A stretch of 64,000 nucleotides of DNA from Crotalaria pallida (taxonomy: Eukaryota; Streptophyta; Magnoliopsida; Fabales; Fabaceae). A program made the translations under genes and the position numbers. This document shows positions 10,908 through 23,317 of the stretch, piece after piece. Position 1 is the first letter of the stretch; each line of letters opens with the position of its first letter. The notes beneath the pieces were generated by a model. That model made no database searches. It was not told where the DNA came from and saw nothing but the letters and a program-made list of their open reading frames with translations. The stretch is from positions 99,205,290 through 99,269,289 of the forward strand of contig CM075649.1 of the NCBI GenBank assembly GCA_037953625.1. The letters are read 5' to 3'.

Positions 10908-12450
10908 CTAAACTACTCTCCCCCCCACACTTAAATCACACATTGTCCTCAATGTAAAACAACCAGAAAATCCAGATAGATATACCAGCCAACAGATATA
11001 GACAAGTGAAATAAAAAGAGTAAGGAAGGAGAAAAGAAGACTCCCTAAGTCATGGTGGGTCAAAACTGGGGTCGACCAATGAGGCCTCCTCCACAGGTGC
11101 ATCATCCAAAGTAGGGTGGTGAGGAAGGGCTTGAGTCGATGTCCATTAACTTCGAAGCTCTTGTCCATGGACTTGCTCCTAATCTCCACAGTGCCATAAG
11201 GAAACACCTGAGTGACAATAAATGGTCCAATCCACTTGGAGCGGAGCTTTGCACTCATGAGACCAAGCCGAGAGTTGTAGAGCAACACTTTCTGGTCAAC
11301 CGAGAACTCCTTTCTAGAAATTGAGCTATCATGGAGCTTTCTGGTCTTCTCCTTGTAGAACTTAGAGTTCTCATAGGCCTCCAACCGGATCTCATTCAAC
11401 TCACTCAATTGAAGCTTCCTTTGCTTACCCACCAGATCAAGGTCCAAGTTGCACTGCTTCACTGCCCAGTATGCACGGTGCTCAATCTCCACAGGTAGGT
11501 GGCATGCCTTACCAAAGACAACCCGATAGGGTGACATCCCTATGGGTGCCTTGTAGGCGGTCTGATGTGCCCAAAGAGCATCCTCCAGTCTTGTGCTCCA
11601 ATCTTTCCTATTCGGGCGCACCATCTTCTCCAAGATCCTCTTAATCTCTCTGTTTGAAATCTCAGCTTGCCCATTGGTTTGGGGGTGATATGGTGTGGAA
11701 ACTTTGTGCACAACCCCATACTTCTTGAGCAAGGCTTGCATGGATCTGTTGCAGAAGTGGGTGCCCTGTTCATTAACTATGGCTCTGGGTATGCCAAACC
11801 TGCAAAATATGTGAGACCTAACAAAATCCACAACAACAGCAGAGTCATTAGTCCGGGTGGCTTTAGCTTCCACCCATTTGGACACATAGTCCACAGCAAC
11901 CAAAATATAATGAAAACCAAAAGAGACAGGAAAAGGGCCCATGAAGTCTATACCCCAGACATCAAAAACCTCACAGAACAACATAGGTTGTTGAGGCATC
12001 TGCTGTCTCCAAGAAAGTGTGCCTCCTTCTCTTTGACATTGCTCACATGAGCTGCAGATGTTGCTTGCATCCTTGAAGATGGTAGGCCAATAAAATCCAG
12101 AATCCAGCACCTTTCGTGCTGTCCTTTGAGTCCCAAGGTGGCCTCCAACTGGTGAAGCATGGCAAAACTGGAGAACCGATTGGATCTCATGATATGGAAT
12201 GCACTTGTGAATGACCTGATCACTGCAAAAATGCCACAAATAGGGGTCATCCCATACATAATACTTGGCATCGCTCTTTAATTTGTCTCTCTGAGCTTTG
12301 GATGCCAAGGTAGGAAAAATAGAAGCAACCAGATAATTAACAATGTCAGCAAACCATGGAGTTTGGGGAGGGGGATGGGAAACATGTAAAGATAAAAGCT
12401 GCTCATCCGGGAAGTCATCTCGGATAGGAAATGCATCCTTCTCTCTCTCT
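10908..12450 (-). pseudogene. Element D pol: integrase (degenerate)
   Basis: The frame reads through the HHCC zinc domain (H50, H57, C88, C91 counted from codon 12308) and the DDE core. The first Asp is in WGIDFMGPFP (D121) and the Glu in TPYHPQTNGQAE (E216). The middle motif is NEQGTHF rather than SDxGTHF, so the second catalytic Asp is Glu (E180). Integrase joins retroelement cDNA to target DNA. The N-terminal part (from FPIRDDFPDE near 12420) is in phase with this frame, but the upstream RNase H frame is offset at a GAGA run near 12450. A second frame change near 11110 replaces the normal C-terminus, so the 10908 stop is not the original one. Ty3/gypsy order (integrase last) is kept. Confidence 0.85.
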
Positions 12451-14041
12451 CTATCCTGCTCAAGTGGTCTGCGACAAGGTTATGCACGCCACTCCGATCC
12501 TGAATCTCAAGATCAAACTCCTGGAGGAGCAACATCCACCTAATCAACCTAGGTTTGGAATCTGTCTTTTTCAAAAGATACTTCAGAGCAGCATGATCAG
12601 TGTACACTACAACCTTAGAACCAAGCAAATATGATCTAAACTTGTCAAGTGCAAAAACAATAGCCAAAAGTTCTTTTTCAGTTGTTGTGTAATTAACCTA
12701 TGTTGCATCTAAAGTCCTAGAAGCATAATAAATCACATGCGATAGCTTACCAACCCTTTGGGAGAGAATTGCTCCCAAAGCATAATTTGAAGCATCAGTC
12801 ATGACCTCAAATGGGAGAGTCCAATCAGGTGGTTGGATGATGGGGGTGGTGGTCAGTGCTTTCTTCAATTCATCAAATGCCCTCTTGCTGTGGTCTCCAA
12901 ATTCCCATGGGGCATCCTTTTTAAGCAGCTTGGATAGAGGAAGGGCAATGTTGCTAAAGTTTTGAATGAACCTGCGGTAAAATCCTGCATGGCCTAAAAA
13001 AGGAACGAACCTCTCGCACAGAAGAGGGGTAAGGGATGTGTGAAATAACAATCAATTTAGCAGGATCTACTTCTATGCCCTTGTGCGAAACAATGTGCCC
13101 TAAGAATATACCTTGTTCTACCATGAAGTGGCATTTTCAAAATTCAAGGCAAGGTTAGTCTCAATGCACCTGTTAAGCACCTTAGTCAAATTATCAAGAC
13201 ATGCATCAAATGAGGAGTCATATACACTAAAATCATCCATGAAGACCTCTATGCAATGCTCGAGCAAGTCAGCAAAAATACTCATCACACATCTTTAAAA
13301 TGTGGCAGGAGCATTGCATAGGCCAAAAGGCATCTTCCTATATGCAAATGTGCCAAAAGAACAGGTAAATGTGGTCTTATGTTGGTCCTCTGGTGCAATG
13401 CAAATTTGAAAATAAACAGAGAAGCCATCTAAGAAGCAATAATGAGATTTACCTGATAGGCGCTCCAACATCTGATCAATGAAGGGGAGAGGGAAATGAT
13501 CCTTGCGAGTTGCCCGGTTGAGCTTTCTGTAATCAATGCAGACTGTCCAACTGTTCTGCACTCTAGTGGGAATCAGCTCATCCTTCTCATTTTTGACAAC
13601 TGTGACACCAGACTTCTTGGGAACAACTTGCACCGGGCTCACCCAAGTGCTATCTGAAATTGGGTAGATGATACCCGCTTGGAGCAGCTTGGTGACCTCT
13701 TTCTTAACCACATCAAGAATCTGGGGGTTCAACCGCCTTTGGGGTTGTCTCACTGGTTTAGCCCCATCCTCCAACAAAATGCGGTGCATGCACATGGAGG
13801 GGCTAATTCCAGGAATATCTGCTAAAGTCCTCCCAATTGCCCTCTTGTTCTTTCTTATCACATCCAGCGGTTTCTCCTCTTGATCAACAGAAAGTGAGGT
13901 AGAGATGATCATTGGGAGTTTCTGCTCATCCTCCAAGTAAGCAAATTTGAGATGAGGAGGGAGGGGCTTCAGGTCCAATGAGGGTGCTTGCATAATAGAT
14001 GGAACTAAAGGGACAGCATAAATGGATTCTGTTGCCTGCAC
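12451..14041 (-). pseudogene. Element D pol: reverse transcriptase and RNase H (degenerate)
   Basis: Visible RT blocks: QAGIIYPISDSTWVSPVQVVPKK, WTVCIDYRKLN, HFPLPFIDQMLERL, MPFGLCNAPATF, and the catalytic FMDD box encoded at 13231-13245. RNase H shows FEVMTDASNYALGAILSQ and VYTDHAALKYLL. These copy the element RNA into DNA. Lesions: a TAA just after NAPATF (about 13292), further breaks at 13051-13290, a TAG after SRTLDAT (about 12696) in place of Gln, and the GA-repeat frameshift at 12450. The enzyme cannot be made in one piece, so the copy is dead. Confidence 0.88.
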
Positions 14042-14110
14042 CTAAACAAGTGAATCAGACTCATGCATAACAGATATGGGGTTAGGGTTAGCATAATCTG
14101 AATCTATAAC

Positions 14111-15088
14111 TTATGAATCATCAGATGCAGTAGTAGAGTCTAGAAACTGAGCTATTTCAATGCATGCAGTGCACCATCCAGAATCAGTGCATGATGGACA
14201 AGTAAATGAATTAGTGAAAGATGGCAGTTCAAAATCATGATGCAAAAAGTCAAGCATATGCTCATCTATCAACTCATCAAGCAAGTCCACATGGAAAACA
14301 GAGTGAGCCTCAGGAAAATGTTTCATAGCATGAAAAATGTCAAATTGGATCACACTGCCATCAAACTCCATGGAAAGTGAACCTGAATGCACATCTATCT
14401 TGGTTCGGGCTGTTTTCAAAAATGGCCTCCCCAAAATAATATGAACAGCATTACGGGGGGAGTCATCTTCCATATCAAGTATGTAAAAATCAGCAGGGAA
14501 GATCAACTCTTCAACCCGAACCAAGACATCCTCTATCAAACCTGCGGGGTGGGCAGTACTTCTATTTGCCAATTGAATCACCACACCCGTAGGTTGAAGA
14601 GGTCCAAGAGAAAAAGACTTAAAAACAGACATAGGCATGACATTTATGGATGCTCCTAAATCTAGCATAGCATTTTCAAACTTAACATTGCTTATGATGT
14701 AAGGTATAGAGAAAGTTCTAGGATCCTTATATTTTTCAGGAATGTGAGGGATAGGTTTACCTATGAGAGCGGAGACATTCCTTCCCATGCTTATCCTCTC
14801 ATTGCCCTTGAGTCTTCTCTTATGAGTGCACAACTCCTTAAGGAACTTTGCATACCTTGGAATATGTTTTATAGCATCAAGAAGGGGTATGTTGACTTCC
14901 ACCTTCCTGAATGTGTCAAGAATATCCTTGTCCACCTCTTCCACCCTTTTGTTTTGAGGCACTCTTGGTGGGAATGGAAGAGGAACGGGAGGAGGTTGTA
15001 GGACAACAGCAGGACTTGTGGTTGACGTTGAGGAAGGTTGAGTTCGATGATTCTCCTTAGGGCTAGCATGCTCACCTTCATCTACCAC
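14111..15088 (-). pseudogene. Element D: aspartic protease and linker
   Basis: A 325-codon frame. The retropepsin active site is MLDLGASINVMP (Asp 143 of the frame), followed by the flap region and ILGRPFLKTARTKIDV, typical of Athila/Tat-type gypsy proteases. The N-terminal 45 residues are Pro/Ser-rich linker following the gag LRSGK motif. The protease would cut the Gag-Pol polyprotein. The domain itself is uninterrupted, but it is separated by stops from both gag and RT. Confidence 0.85.
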
Positions 15089-15127
15089 TTGGCTCTTCCC
15101 TTTTGAGGAAGCTAGAGCATCATTGTT

Positions 15128-16348
15128 GAAGTGAGGTTATGGTGTGGGTGTGACAATCTACTTTCCTGACCTCAGGTTGATGGCACTCACATTCTGATTC
15201 TGAGGGTTGATCACTGTCTGGGATGGCAACTTGTCAGAATTTTGAGATTGCAGGTTGTTGAGAGAAGTTGCCATTTGACCCATTTGATTTGTCAAAGTTT
15301 GAATGGATGTCTCTTGTCTCTGAATGGATGCTCTAGTCTCTTGTTGAAATTGGAGGTTTTGCATGGTCATTTGCCTTACCAACTCCTCCAAGGTCGGTTG
15401 GTTGGATGGAGGGGCTAATGGTGCAGGATGAACCACTTGCTGATGCTGTTGTTGTTGTTGTCGTTGCTGCTGGATTGGAGGAGGTACATATGGTGGTCTA
15501 CTCGGTCCAGCGGTGTTCTAAAATGGAACATTAGGAGGAGGTTGCTGTTGTTGATCAGACCACTTCAGGTTGGGATGGTTCCTCCATCCAGGGTTGTATC
15601 TATTGGAAGAGAGGTCATGATTGCGCTGTTGTGGGCCTCTATTGTTGTATATGTTGGCTGCATAGGCCTCGGGTCGGTCACCACTGGTCATCAGTTATTG
15701 CTGCTGAAGGGAAGGGCATGCATCTGTGGGGTGCTCAATGGATGTGCATATGCCACACACTCTAGCAGGAAGTACCATCTTTTTCTGATTGACAGCCAAT
15801 TGTGTGACCAATGTTGTAAGAGAATCAATTTTCTGCTCAAGCTTCTCAACCTTGCCCGAGTCTGCACCAACATTACTTACATCCCTCACAACTATTGCAT
15901 CACTGTTGCTTCTTGCATGGAATTGCTGACAGTTGGAAGCCATCTTCTCAATTTTGCTCCTGGCTTGTAAGGGTGTCATATCTCCCAATGTACCACAACT
16001 TGCAGCGTCTACCATGTTTCTCTTCATAAAGTTGAGACCTTCATAGAAATATTGAATAAGCAGCTGCTCTGAGATCTGATGATGGGGGAAGGAAGCACAC
16101 AACCTCTTGAATCTCTCTCAATATTCATAGAGACTCTCTCCATGTTGTTGCCTGATACCAGAGATTTCTTTTCTGATTGCAGTGGTTCTGTTTGCAGGGA
16201 AGAATTTTTCCAGAAATGCCCTCTTCAAGTCATCCCAGCTTGTGATGGAACCAGGGGCCAAGTCAGATAACCAATCCTAGGCCAAACCCTCTAAGGAATG
16301 TGGGAATGCTCTAAGACAGACATGATCCTCTTGCACATCATGTGGTTT
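15128..16348 (-). pseudogene. Element D: gag (degenerate, N-terminus lost)
   Basis: Retrotransposon gag signature: DWLSDLAPGSI, WDDLKRAFLEKFFP and IRQQHGESLYEY, then a CCHC knuckle (CGICTSIEHPTDAC), a Gln-rich stretch, LEELVRQMTMQN and SAINLRSGK. Gag forms the particle and binds RNA. In-frame stops are seen near 16275, 16118, 15695 and 15520. The N-terminal part is missing because LTR C (16349) interrupts the frame. Gene order and orientation match the protease, RT and integrase to the left. Confidence 0.8.
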
Positions 16349-19020
16349 TGTAACATCCTCAATTTTTATATTTCAAAATATATTACTTTTTATAGGATTT
16401 AATATTTAAAATACTTGGGGTTTTATAAAAAATTTGGCGGAGTTTACTCTAAAATATGGACTTTCCCCAAGTTAATTTTGTACTTGTCAGTCCAGAACAG
16501 TTTATAACAATTACAAAACTATAATTGAATTGCAAGTGGTTGTGGCTTACTTAGAAACAATTCAGAAAAGGATATTTTTATATCCTTCACAACCATTAAC
16601 ACATTTAATCAAAACGAAAACTTTCATAAAGTCCTTTTTACAAAAATTAGAAGTGTAATTAACTTATAATAATAAAAGTTACATTTAAAATAACTTTAAG
16701 TAATAATACATTTTACAGTTTAATATCCTAACAATGATTGCAATAACAACAATAATGAGACCACCAAGGTCTCATCAATTCATACACTCTCATTGAGGGA
16801 GAGTGTATTTTCTCGGCACGGAAGCAGTGAATGTCTTTCTCCAATTGTACCTAAAATGGTCAACTTAATGGGTGAGTAATTTGAATAATAATCAAGGAAA
16901 ACACTTAAAACAACAGTAATAGGACATAACTAGACATACCCACACACATAGAACCATATTCACTTATCCTGATCAATTCTACCATTTCTAGACCTTGGCC
17001 TTTGCTATTCCTTTATACTATATATATTTACAATTCATCATATAACAATGCTTTGATGCTCAATCATATGAGTATGAATGCACTTTATACCATTATGGTT
17101 TAATTCCTGAATCCAATGTAACACTTTCCACTTTACTTTATACACTTTAACACTTTCATTGGATTCAGTGAATTAAACCTATTATATAACAATGAATGCA
17201 CTTCTCCATTCCCAGTAACAATAACACTTTTCAATGACAACACAACCACCTCACATACCCTCCCTCAACTCTGGGGAAAAACCGACCAGGAGTAAGTATT
17301 TCTCAACCTATAGTTGGGTGCTTCACCTGCACTTAGGAAGGTCCCTCTCTCACCCGCTTGCACAACACTTCATCTCCACTTAGGAAGGTCCCTCATGTAA
17401 TTCAGATTGATTTTCCCGAATTGGCTTTAGCAGAAATCACCCTCGACTGGCCCGAAGAAACCAAAGTAAATGGAATTATTATGGTTTGCCTAGGACCAAT
17501 CCGCAACATGGGAATCAAACCCATGTCCTGTGCAAGATCAAAGTCCTCCATAATAATCCTCCTAATTTACTTTTGTCCTCATCAATCAAAATAGACGTGT
17601 GTTTTTCCCCGTACACCTAAGGTCCACCTTACTTCCATAATGCACGTGTTTCTAATTCGTTTTATGTGGTTTTCATTAATTGAACCTTTAATAATTATAT
17701 CCAACTGGTTGGGTCTCTAACTTAGGATTTGGCCATGATTTATATATATATATATATATATATAGACAATCACACTCAACAACAATAGAGATCACAATCA
17801 TGCCATTACTTCATTTAATTTCATAACAATTATAACAATTTGTTCCTAACAGAATCCTAAGTTCATAACATACATACACTCATAGTAAACAAATATAGCA
17901 TATCACAACAATAATTATAATCATACTATTCATTTAAACATTTAATTCAATAGCAATCTAATTATCAATTACTAAACACCCTAAGTTCATTACACACACT
18001 ATTATTTTCAAACATAACAATGTCAACTTACAAATCAAACATACACATATAAAATACATCTAATTATAACCCTATTACTATTATTAAGCCCTTTCCCTAA
18101 TTAAAACCAAAGTACTCCCCCTTACCTCTTGGAGAGAAGAGGAGACAATGGGGTTCTCATGGAACCCACTCACCAACTCCAAATCCTAGCTCCTTCGCAC
18201 TCCAATCCTTGATTCCTAGTGATCCCAAAGCTCCCTTGATGATTATAGGCCACTAATCCATAGATTGCTCAAGTTGGGGTTTAGGGTTCCAATTGGGAAT
18301 TATGAGAAAGAGAGGGTTATATGTGATTTAAGAGAGGGAAATTGATTGGGAAGAGATGGGGAGGTGATGGGTGGTGATGATTTCATTTGATTTAGTGTGG
18401 ATTTGGGGAAAATCATAAAACCCTAGGAGATAAGGAGGAGAATTTCGTGGAGAAGAGAGAGAAAATCCTGAGAAAAATGACCCAAAAACGTGTTTAAAAA
18501 GCTGATTCAGTAGTGGTTAATCGATTAACTGGGTGGTTAATCGATTAACCAATGTAATTTTGGCCAAAACCAACATTCAGGCCTTAATCGATTAACCTCA
18601 TGCTTAACAGATTAAGTCGTGTGCATCATTCAGGCCTTAATCGATTAACTCAAGTGTTAATCGATTAACCTATTCAGCCCACTTAATCCCTTGTACTTCG
18701 ATTTGCCCTAACTTCTTCGTTAACCGTCGGATCTTGCTCAAATTTTGAGACAAGCATACTAAGACACTCGTCTTCATATTCAACGGTGGAATTTGGGTTT
18801 GGAGCTATGGATATTTAATTCCTAATTTCCTAAGGTCCTATGCTCTTTAACTTATAATTACACTTCTAAAACTCACTTCTAAACTAATTCTACTTCATCA
18901 AACCTACCCTTACTAAATTCTACATTCTAAACATACTCAAAGACTTGGAAACAAAACCACTCTTGTCAAAATTCTATTAATTAAAGCACCTAATAATTTG
19001 GGAAAATCAGGGATGTTACA
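16349..19020 (-). mobile_element. LTR C, a 3' LTR inserted in element D gag
   Basis: On the minus strand it starts TGTAACATCCCTGATTTTCC (19020) and ends GGATGTTACA (16349). Immediately outside the start is a polypurine tract (AAGTGGGGGAGA) preceded by ATTTCGGGGACGAAATTC, so this is a 3' LTR with its interior to the right. The same 3' signature borders elements A and B, so they belong to one lineage (gypsy, Tekay-like by inference). It holds six palindrome sites (five TTAATCGATTAA, one TTAACAGATTAA) at 18517-18668, a (TA)n run at 17740-17762, and a predicted LTR intron (16851-18125). Confidence 0.8.
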
Positions 19021-20609
19021 ATCTCCCCCACTTATATGAATTTCGTCCCCGAAATTCGGCTAAGCTCAAAGAACTAGAAGAGACATAGAGCTACATGCTC
19101 TAGTCATAAGATGAATCTTGTACTAGGTTATGGAATGGTTATCACTTTTGGGGATTTCCCCCTCACTTAAACGCAACTTGGGTGGATCTCAATGATAGAA
19201 CTACCCCACTACTACCGAGACTTCTTCTTACACTAAGTCTTACTATCCTATTGAGGTTCATTCCTAGGAAAAACTAATCTATTTCCACAACTCAGGAAAA
19301 TAAAGCCTTAAACTTCCCTATAGCACATCATTCTCAACAAAACATAAACATCAACATCATAAAACATTTTAAACAACAAGCACAAATAATATACTCAAAG
19401 AGAAATAGAATAGAAAGCATTTAACCATAAAAGAAGTAACACAACAAAACCCAGTTCAAACACAATCAATAGAAATAACAGCATATATCAGCAATTTAAA
19501 ATATTATTTGTTTAACTAAATCAAATACAAAGAACATCATTTTTAAAATCTTATCAAAGAGTATACCTTTGGAAGAAAGTAAAACATTAACTCAACACAA
19601 GTAAGTATAAATGGTCAATGCATATCAAAATAGTTTTGCATTGAATTGAATTGAGTAAAAGTTTTGAAAAGATTTTGATATTCATGTGATAAAAGTTACA
19701 CATGTTGTAGCTCAAAGGGTAAATCACATTTGCACACATAGAAGGTCACCCAAAATAGAGTTGGTTACTCATGAAGAATGGTTTCAAATTCCAATCCAAA
19801 GTTACTCAATATAAAAGAAAATAGGATCAAAGTCAAAGGATGCGTTATTCATGAATGCAGTTGAAAATAGAGATTAACAGTGTAGGGTAAACACAAGGAG
19901 GGTCTTTGGAAAAATCCACTTGGATATATATTTATAATCTAGATTGAAAATACTATATAAAAATATGTTTCATTTCTATATACATATATGTATAGAAAAG
20001 AGTTGCCCTTTATATAAGGACTCAATTTATCAATTTATAGATTGGATCATCAGCAAAACGTTTTCTTTAAAGACATATTTCATTGCAAAATATAGATATC
20101 TTAAGAAAGAATTGAAATTAAGAATAGCTAAGTAAAATGTAAGGCAATTAACTTTGAAAATTTAATTTGATACTTAATAGATAGAGAATAATTTAGTACT
20201 TTTACAAAAATCACCGTTAATGGTGGTTGAGAAAAACATTCTTTATCTTGGAGAAACATCAAATAGTATAAAGAGTTTATAAAAACAGCCAGAGTTGGAA
20301 CTAGAACGAAGAAATACAAAACAAATAGCTCCAACAATAACTTGTCTTAATACATAATCTTAGAAAGTTTGAAATTCCAGTTATACATATATATACACAA
20401 TTTAAACAAGCACAAATCAATAACTCCATAACAAACAAAAACTACCTCCTATATTCATCTATCTATACTTATATACCTAAGGTTTTAAACTCTAACACTC
20501 ATCTAAGAAGAACTTAACTTCTAACACTTAATCTAAACCTCACTCTATCGATGTTCTACTACTTAATTCTAAACGAAACTCTACTAGCTTAAGGCTTACA
20601 CTAGGTCTA
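19021..20609 (-). mobile_element. Interior of element C (3' part, non-coding)
   Basis: Adjoins LTR C through its polypurine tract at about 19022-19035. Apart from the purine-rich 3' signature at 19022-19060 there is no recognisable gag or pol; frames are short and AT-rich. The rest of element C, including its 5' LTR, is not present to the right, where element A starts at 20610. Confidence 0.55.
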
Positions 20610-21647
20610 TGTAACATCCCAAATTTTAAATCCAAAGACGAATAAATAAATAATAGTTAGAATAAATGAAATAATGATAATAAACTACAAATAGTTATTA
20701 AAAGAAGTGTTTTAACATTAGGAAAGGATAACAATAATAATAATAATGTTAGAAAAGAAAGGAGCATTAAATTGAAATTAGAAACAGGCCAGAAAAATAG
20801 ATAATTCGGTACTAAAACATAACATAGAGTAGAAAATCAAAATAAAAGATTTAAGACTCAAAACACAATTACCACCGTTGGATATGAAGGTATGCTTTTT
20901 AGGAAGTTGCTCGTCAAATTTGAGCAAGATCCGACGGTGAACGAAGAAGTTATAGCACGGTCAACTCATAGTAAAAAAAAAGGGAAACAAAAACTGATCA
21001 GTGGGGGGCGCGCCCCAGGCGCGCGCGCGGCCGCGGCCCAGGCGCGTGGTGCGCGTATCAGCGCACCAGCACTTTAAATTGGTGCACCAGCTGCCCCTCC
21101 ACCCTATTTCCTCCGCACCACTTCTCTCTCCCTCACCCAAATCAACCCCCAACACCCCAAAACCGCCCCAGCACCACCAGCCGCCACCACCGGAGCCCCA
21201 AGGTCACCCCACCTCCTTGGCTCTTCCTCCTCCCCATGGATCCACTCCCTCTTGATCTCTTTCTCTCTCTCCTCCATGGCCATCCTCTCTCTCTCACCTA
21301 GGGCTTTACTTTCTCTCTCCACCGTCCACCTTCTTTCCCTCCGGCCGCCACCGCCGTGAGCCGTGGCCACCATCACGGTGAGCACCCTCATCCCTCTCTC
21401 CTTCCCCTTTTGGCCGAGCTTTCTCTCTCTCTTCGCCGATCTCACCGGCGCCGTTACCGACCCGTGATCGTGCCGGGTTCGTGTCGAGTGCGCCAAAGCA
21501 TGGAGCTCTTTCCTAGGTCCAGGCATGATTGTTCTCGCCACCGACGTCGATCTCCGTTGACCCGTTCATCACCCGGATCGCTAACGCTTCACAGATCGCC
21601 GCTCCCTCCTCGGAGTTGAGGTTATCTCTTTACTTTCGTCAACCGAG

Positions 21648-23317
21648 GTAAGAAGGGTTCGTGTTACCTCTACTTAAGAAGTGAATTCTAGGATGGCATA
21701 GTGGTGACTAGGAATAGGGTAACATGTTAATGAACTTGAGGGTAGTTCCCGCTAACATAAATGGAGTATTTAGAATTATTAATGAAAGTCACACCTTAGG
21801 GAATGGAATATGTACGTGTAGGACAAGGTCCGGAACAAGTGAGTATATTTAGGATATTAATTGGTTAATATTGGATGAAAATGTAGAGAAGTATGCACTG
21901 TAATACAAGGGAAAATTTAAGGATAAACAAACTAAACTTAGGAGTAAAAGAATAAAAGGATAAATGTAATAGGTAAAAAGAGTAGAACTAATAAGCTGAA
22001 AGACCATAAAGTAAAGTAGTAAGTGAAGATTAAATGGGATAAAAGAGGGATAAGAATGTGGTCATGCATGATTATATGAAAAGGTGAATTTTGTTGATAC
22101 TTGCACTAAGTGTTTATGTGAAAAGTGATATGCATGAATAGTGGTGGTTGTAATTATGTGTTATATTTGGCATTACTTAAACATTGGACTGGTGATAATT
22201 ATGAAAGTGAATTGTGGCTAATTGGTTATATATGTGATGATGCTTGTGTGTGAAAGGACTAAGTGGAAAGAAACGGAATTGGTCGACTAATAATGACATA
22301 TAATATGGATAACTAATACTGGATAAATATGGTGATGTATATAGGCCTTCGATTTGGGGGAGATATACATCGTAATTGGTGATGTATTGTAGGCCTTCGA
22401 TTTGGGGGAGATAATACATCGTAAATAAGGGTTGTATTGTAGGCCTTCGATTTGGGGGAGACAATACAATGTAACTGGGGCGATGTATGTAGGCCTTCGA
22501 TTTGGTGGAGACATACATCGTCGATGGTGTATGTATGTAGGCCTTCGATTTGGTGGAGACATACATACACCCTAAGTAAAAGGAAAAAGGAAATGACAAT
22601 GGATAAAATAAGGTAATCGGTAATGGACAAGCGATGTATGTAGGCCTTCGATTTGGTGGAGACATACATACACCGAAAGTAAAAGGAAATGAATAAAGGA
22701 AAAAGGGGATAAAATTGGATAAGATAATGGTAATGGAAGAGCGATGTATGTAGGCCTTCGATTTGGTGGAGACATACATACACCGTAAATAAAAGGAAAA
22801 GGAAGTAAAAATGGATAAATTAATATAAATGGTAAGGTAAAAGCGATGTATGTAGGCCTTCGATTTGGTGGAGACATACATCGTAGATGGTGTATGTATG
22901 TAGGCCTTCGATTTGGTGGAGACATACATACACCGTAAATAAAAGGAAAAGGTTAAAGGAAAAGGAAATAAAATGGAAAAGATAAGGAAAGCGAAAAAGG
23001 AAAAAGATAAAGAAAGGAAAAAGAAAGAGAAAAGGAAAAAGAAAAGGAAGAGAAGAAGAACGAGGAAAGAAAAGAGAATATAGGAATAATTACAGACTTA
23101 AGAACGGAAATAAATGGGTGAAGGAGGTAAATGGAATAGCGAATTGAGAATTTAAAGAACGTGAGGAATAGAGGAGAATTATTGGAAAATCAAATGTATG
23201 GAAAGTTATAAGTAATTGATGTCAATAATAGGGTAGGCTTGGTTTATTGCTATGCCTCTTTTAGAATTTATCTTTTTAAGTTCTGTGTAATGCTACCCTT
23301 CTTACTATATTTTGCAG
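21648..23317 (+). other. Predicted LTR intron of element A
   Basis: The 5' site reads GAG|GTAAGAAGGG and the 3' site TATATTTTGCAG|GTAC, both good matches to plant splice signals. Bases 21648-21658 (GTAAGAAGGGT) are perfectly complementary to 23295-23305 (ACCCTTCTTAC). The same pair of signals occurs in LTRs B, C and G. Splicing itself is an inference. Confidence 0.5.
22334..22935 (+). repeat. Hairpin-unit array in element A 5' LTR (nine units)
   Basis: Nine units share a 20-base loop (AGGCCTTCGATTTGGTGGAG, or GGGGGAG at its end) bounded by inverted arms. Arms differ between units but stay paired: GATGTATAT/ATATACATC (unit 1), CGATGTATGT/ACATACATCG (unit 4), and a perfect 13-bp GGTGTATGTATGT/ACATACATACACC (unit 5, 22526-22571). 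Units 1-5 are close together; later ones are spaced by A-rich spacers. Confidence 0.9.

Noticed and set aside
17358..17594. 78-codon plus-strand frame in LTR C
   Set aside because: It overlaps the degraded repeat units of the LTR; no homology.
21001..21619. Arg/Pro-rich frames in the C-rich leader of LTR A, repeated at 27010-27715
   Set aside because: GC-rich leader sequence open by composition; both strands show frames and neither has a domain.
22177..22929. Long minus-strand frames with repeated MYVSTKSKAYIH and CLHQIEGLHT words
   Set aside because: They are translations of the hairpin array in different frames; all three frames stay open because the repeat lacks stops. The array itself, not a protein, is the feature.
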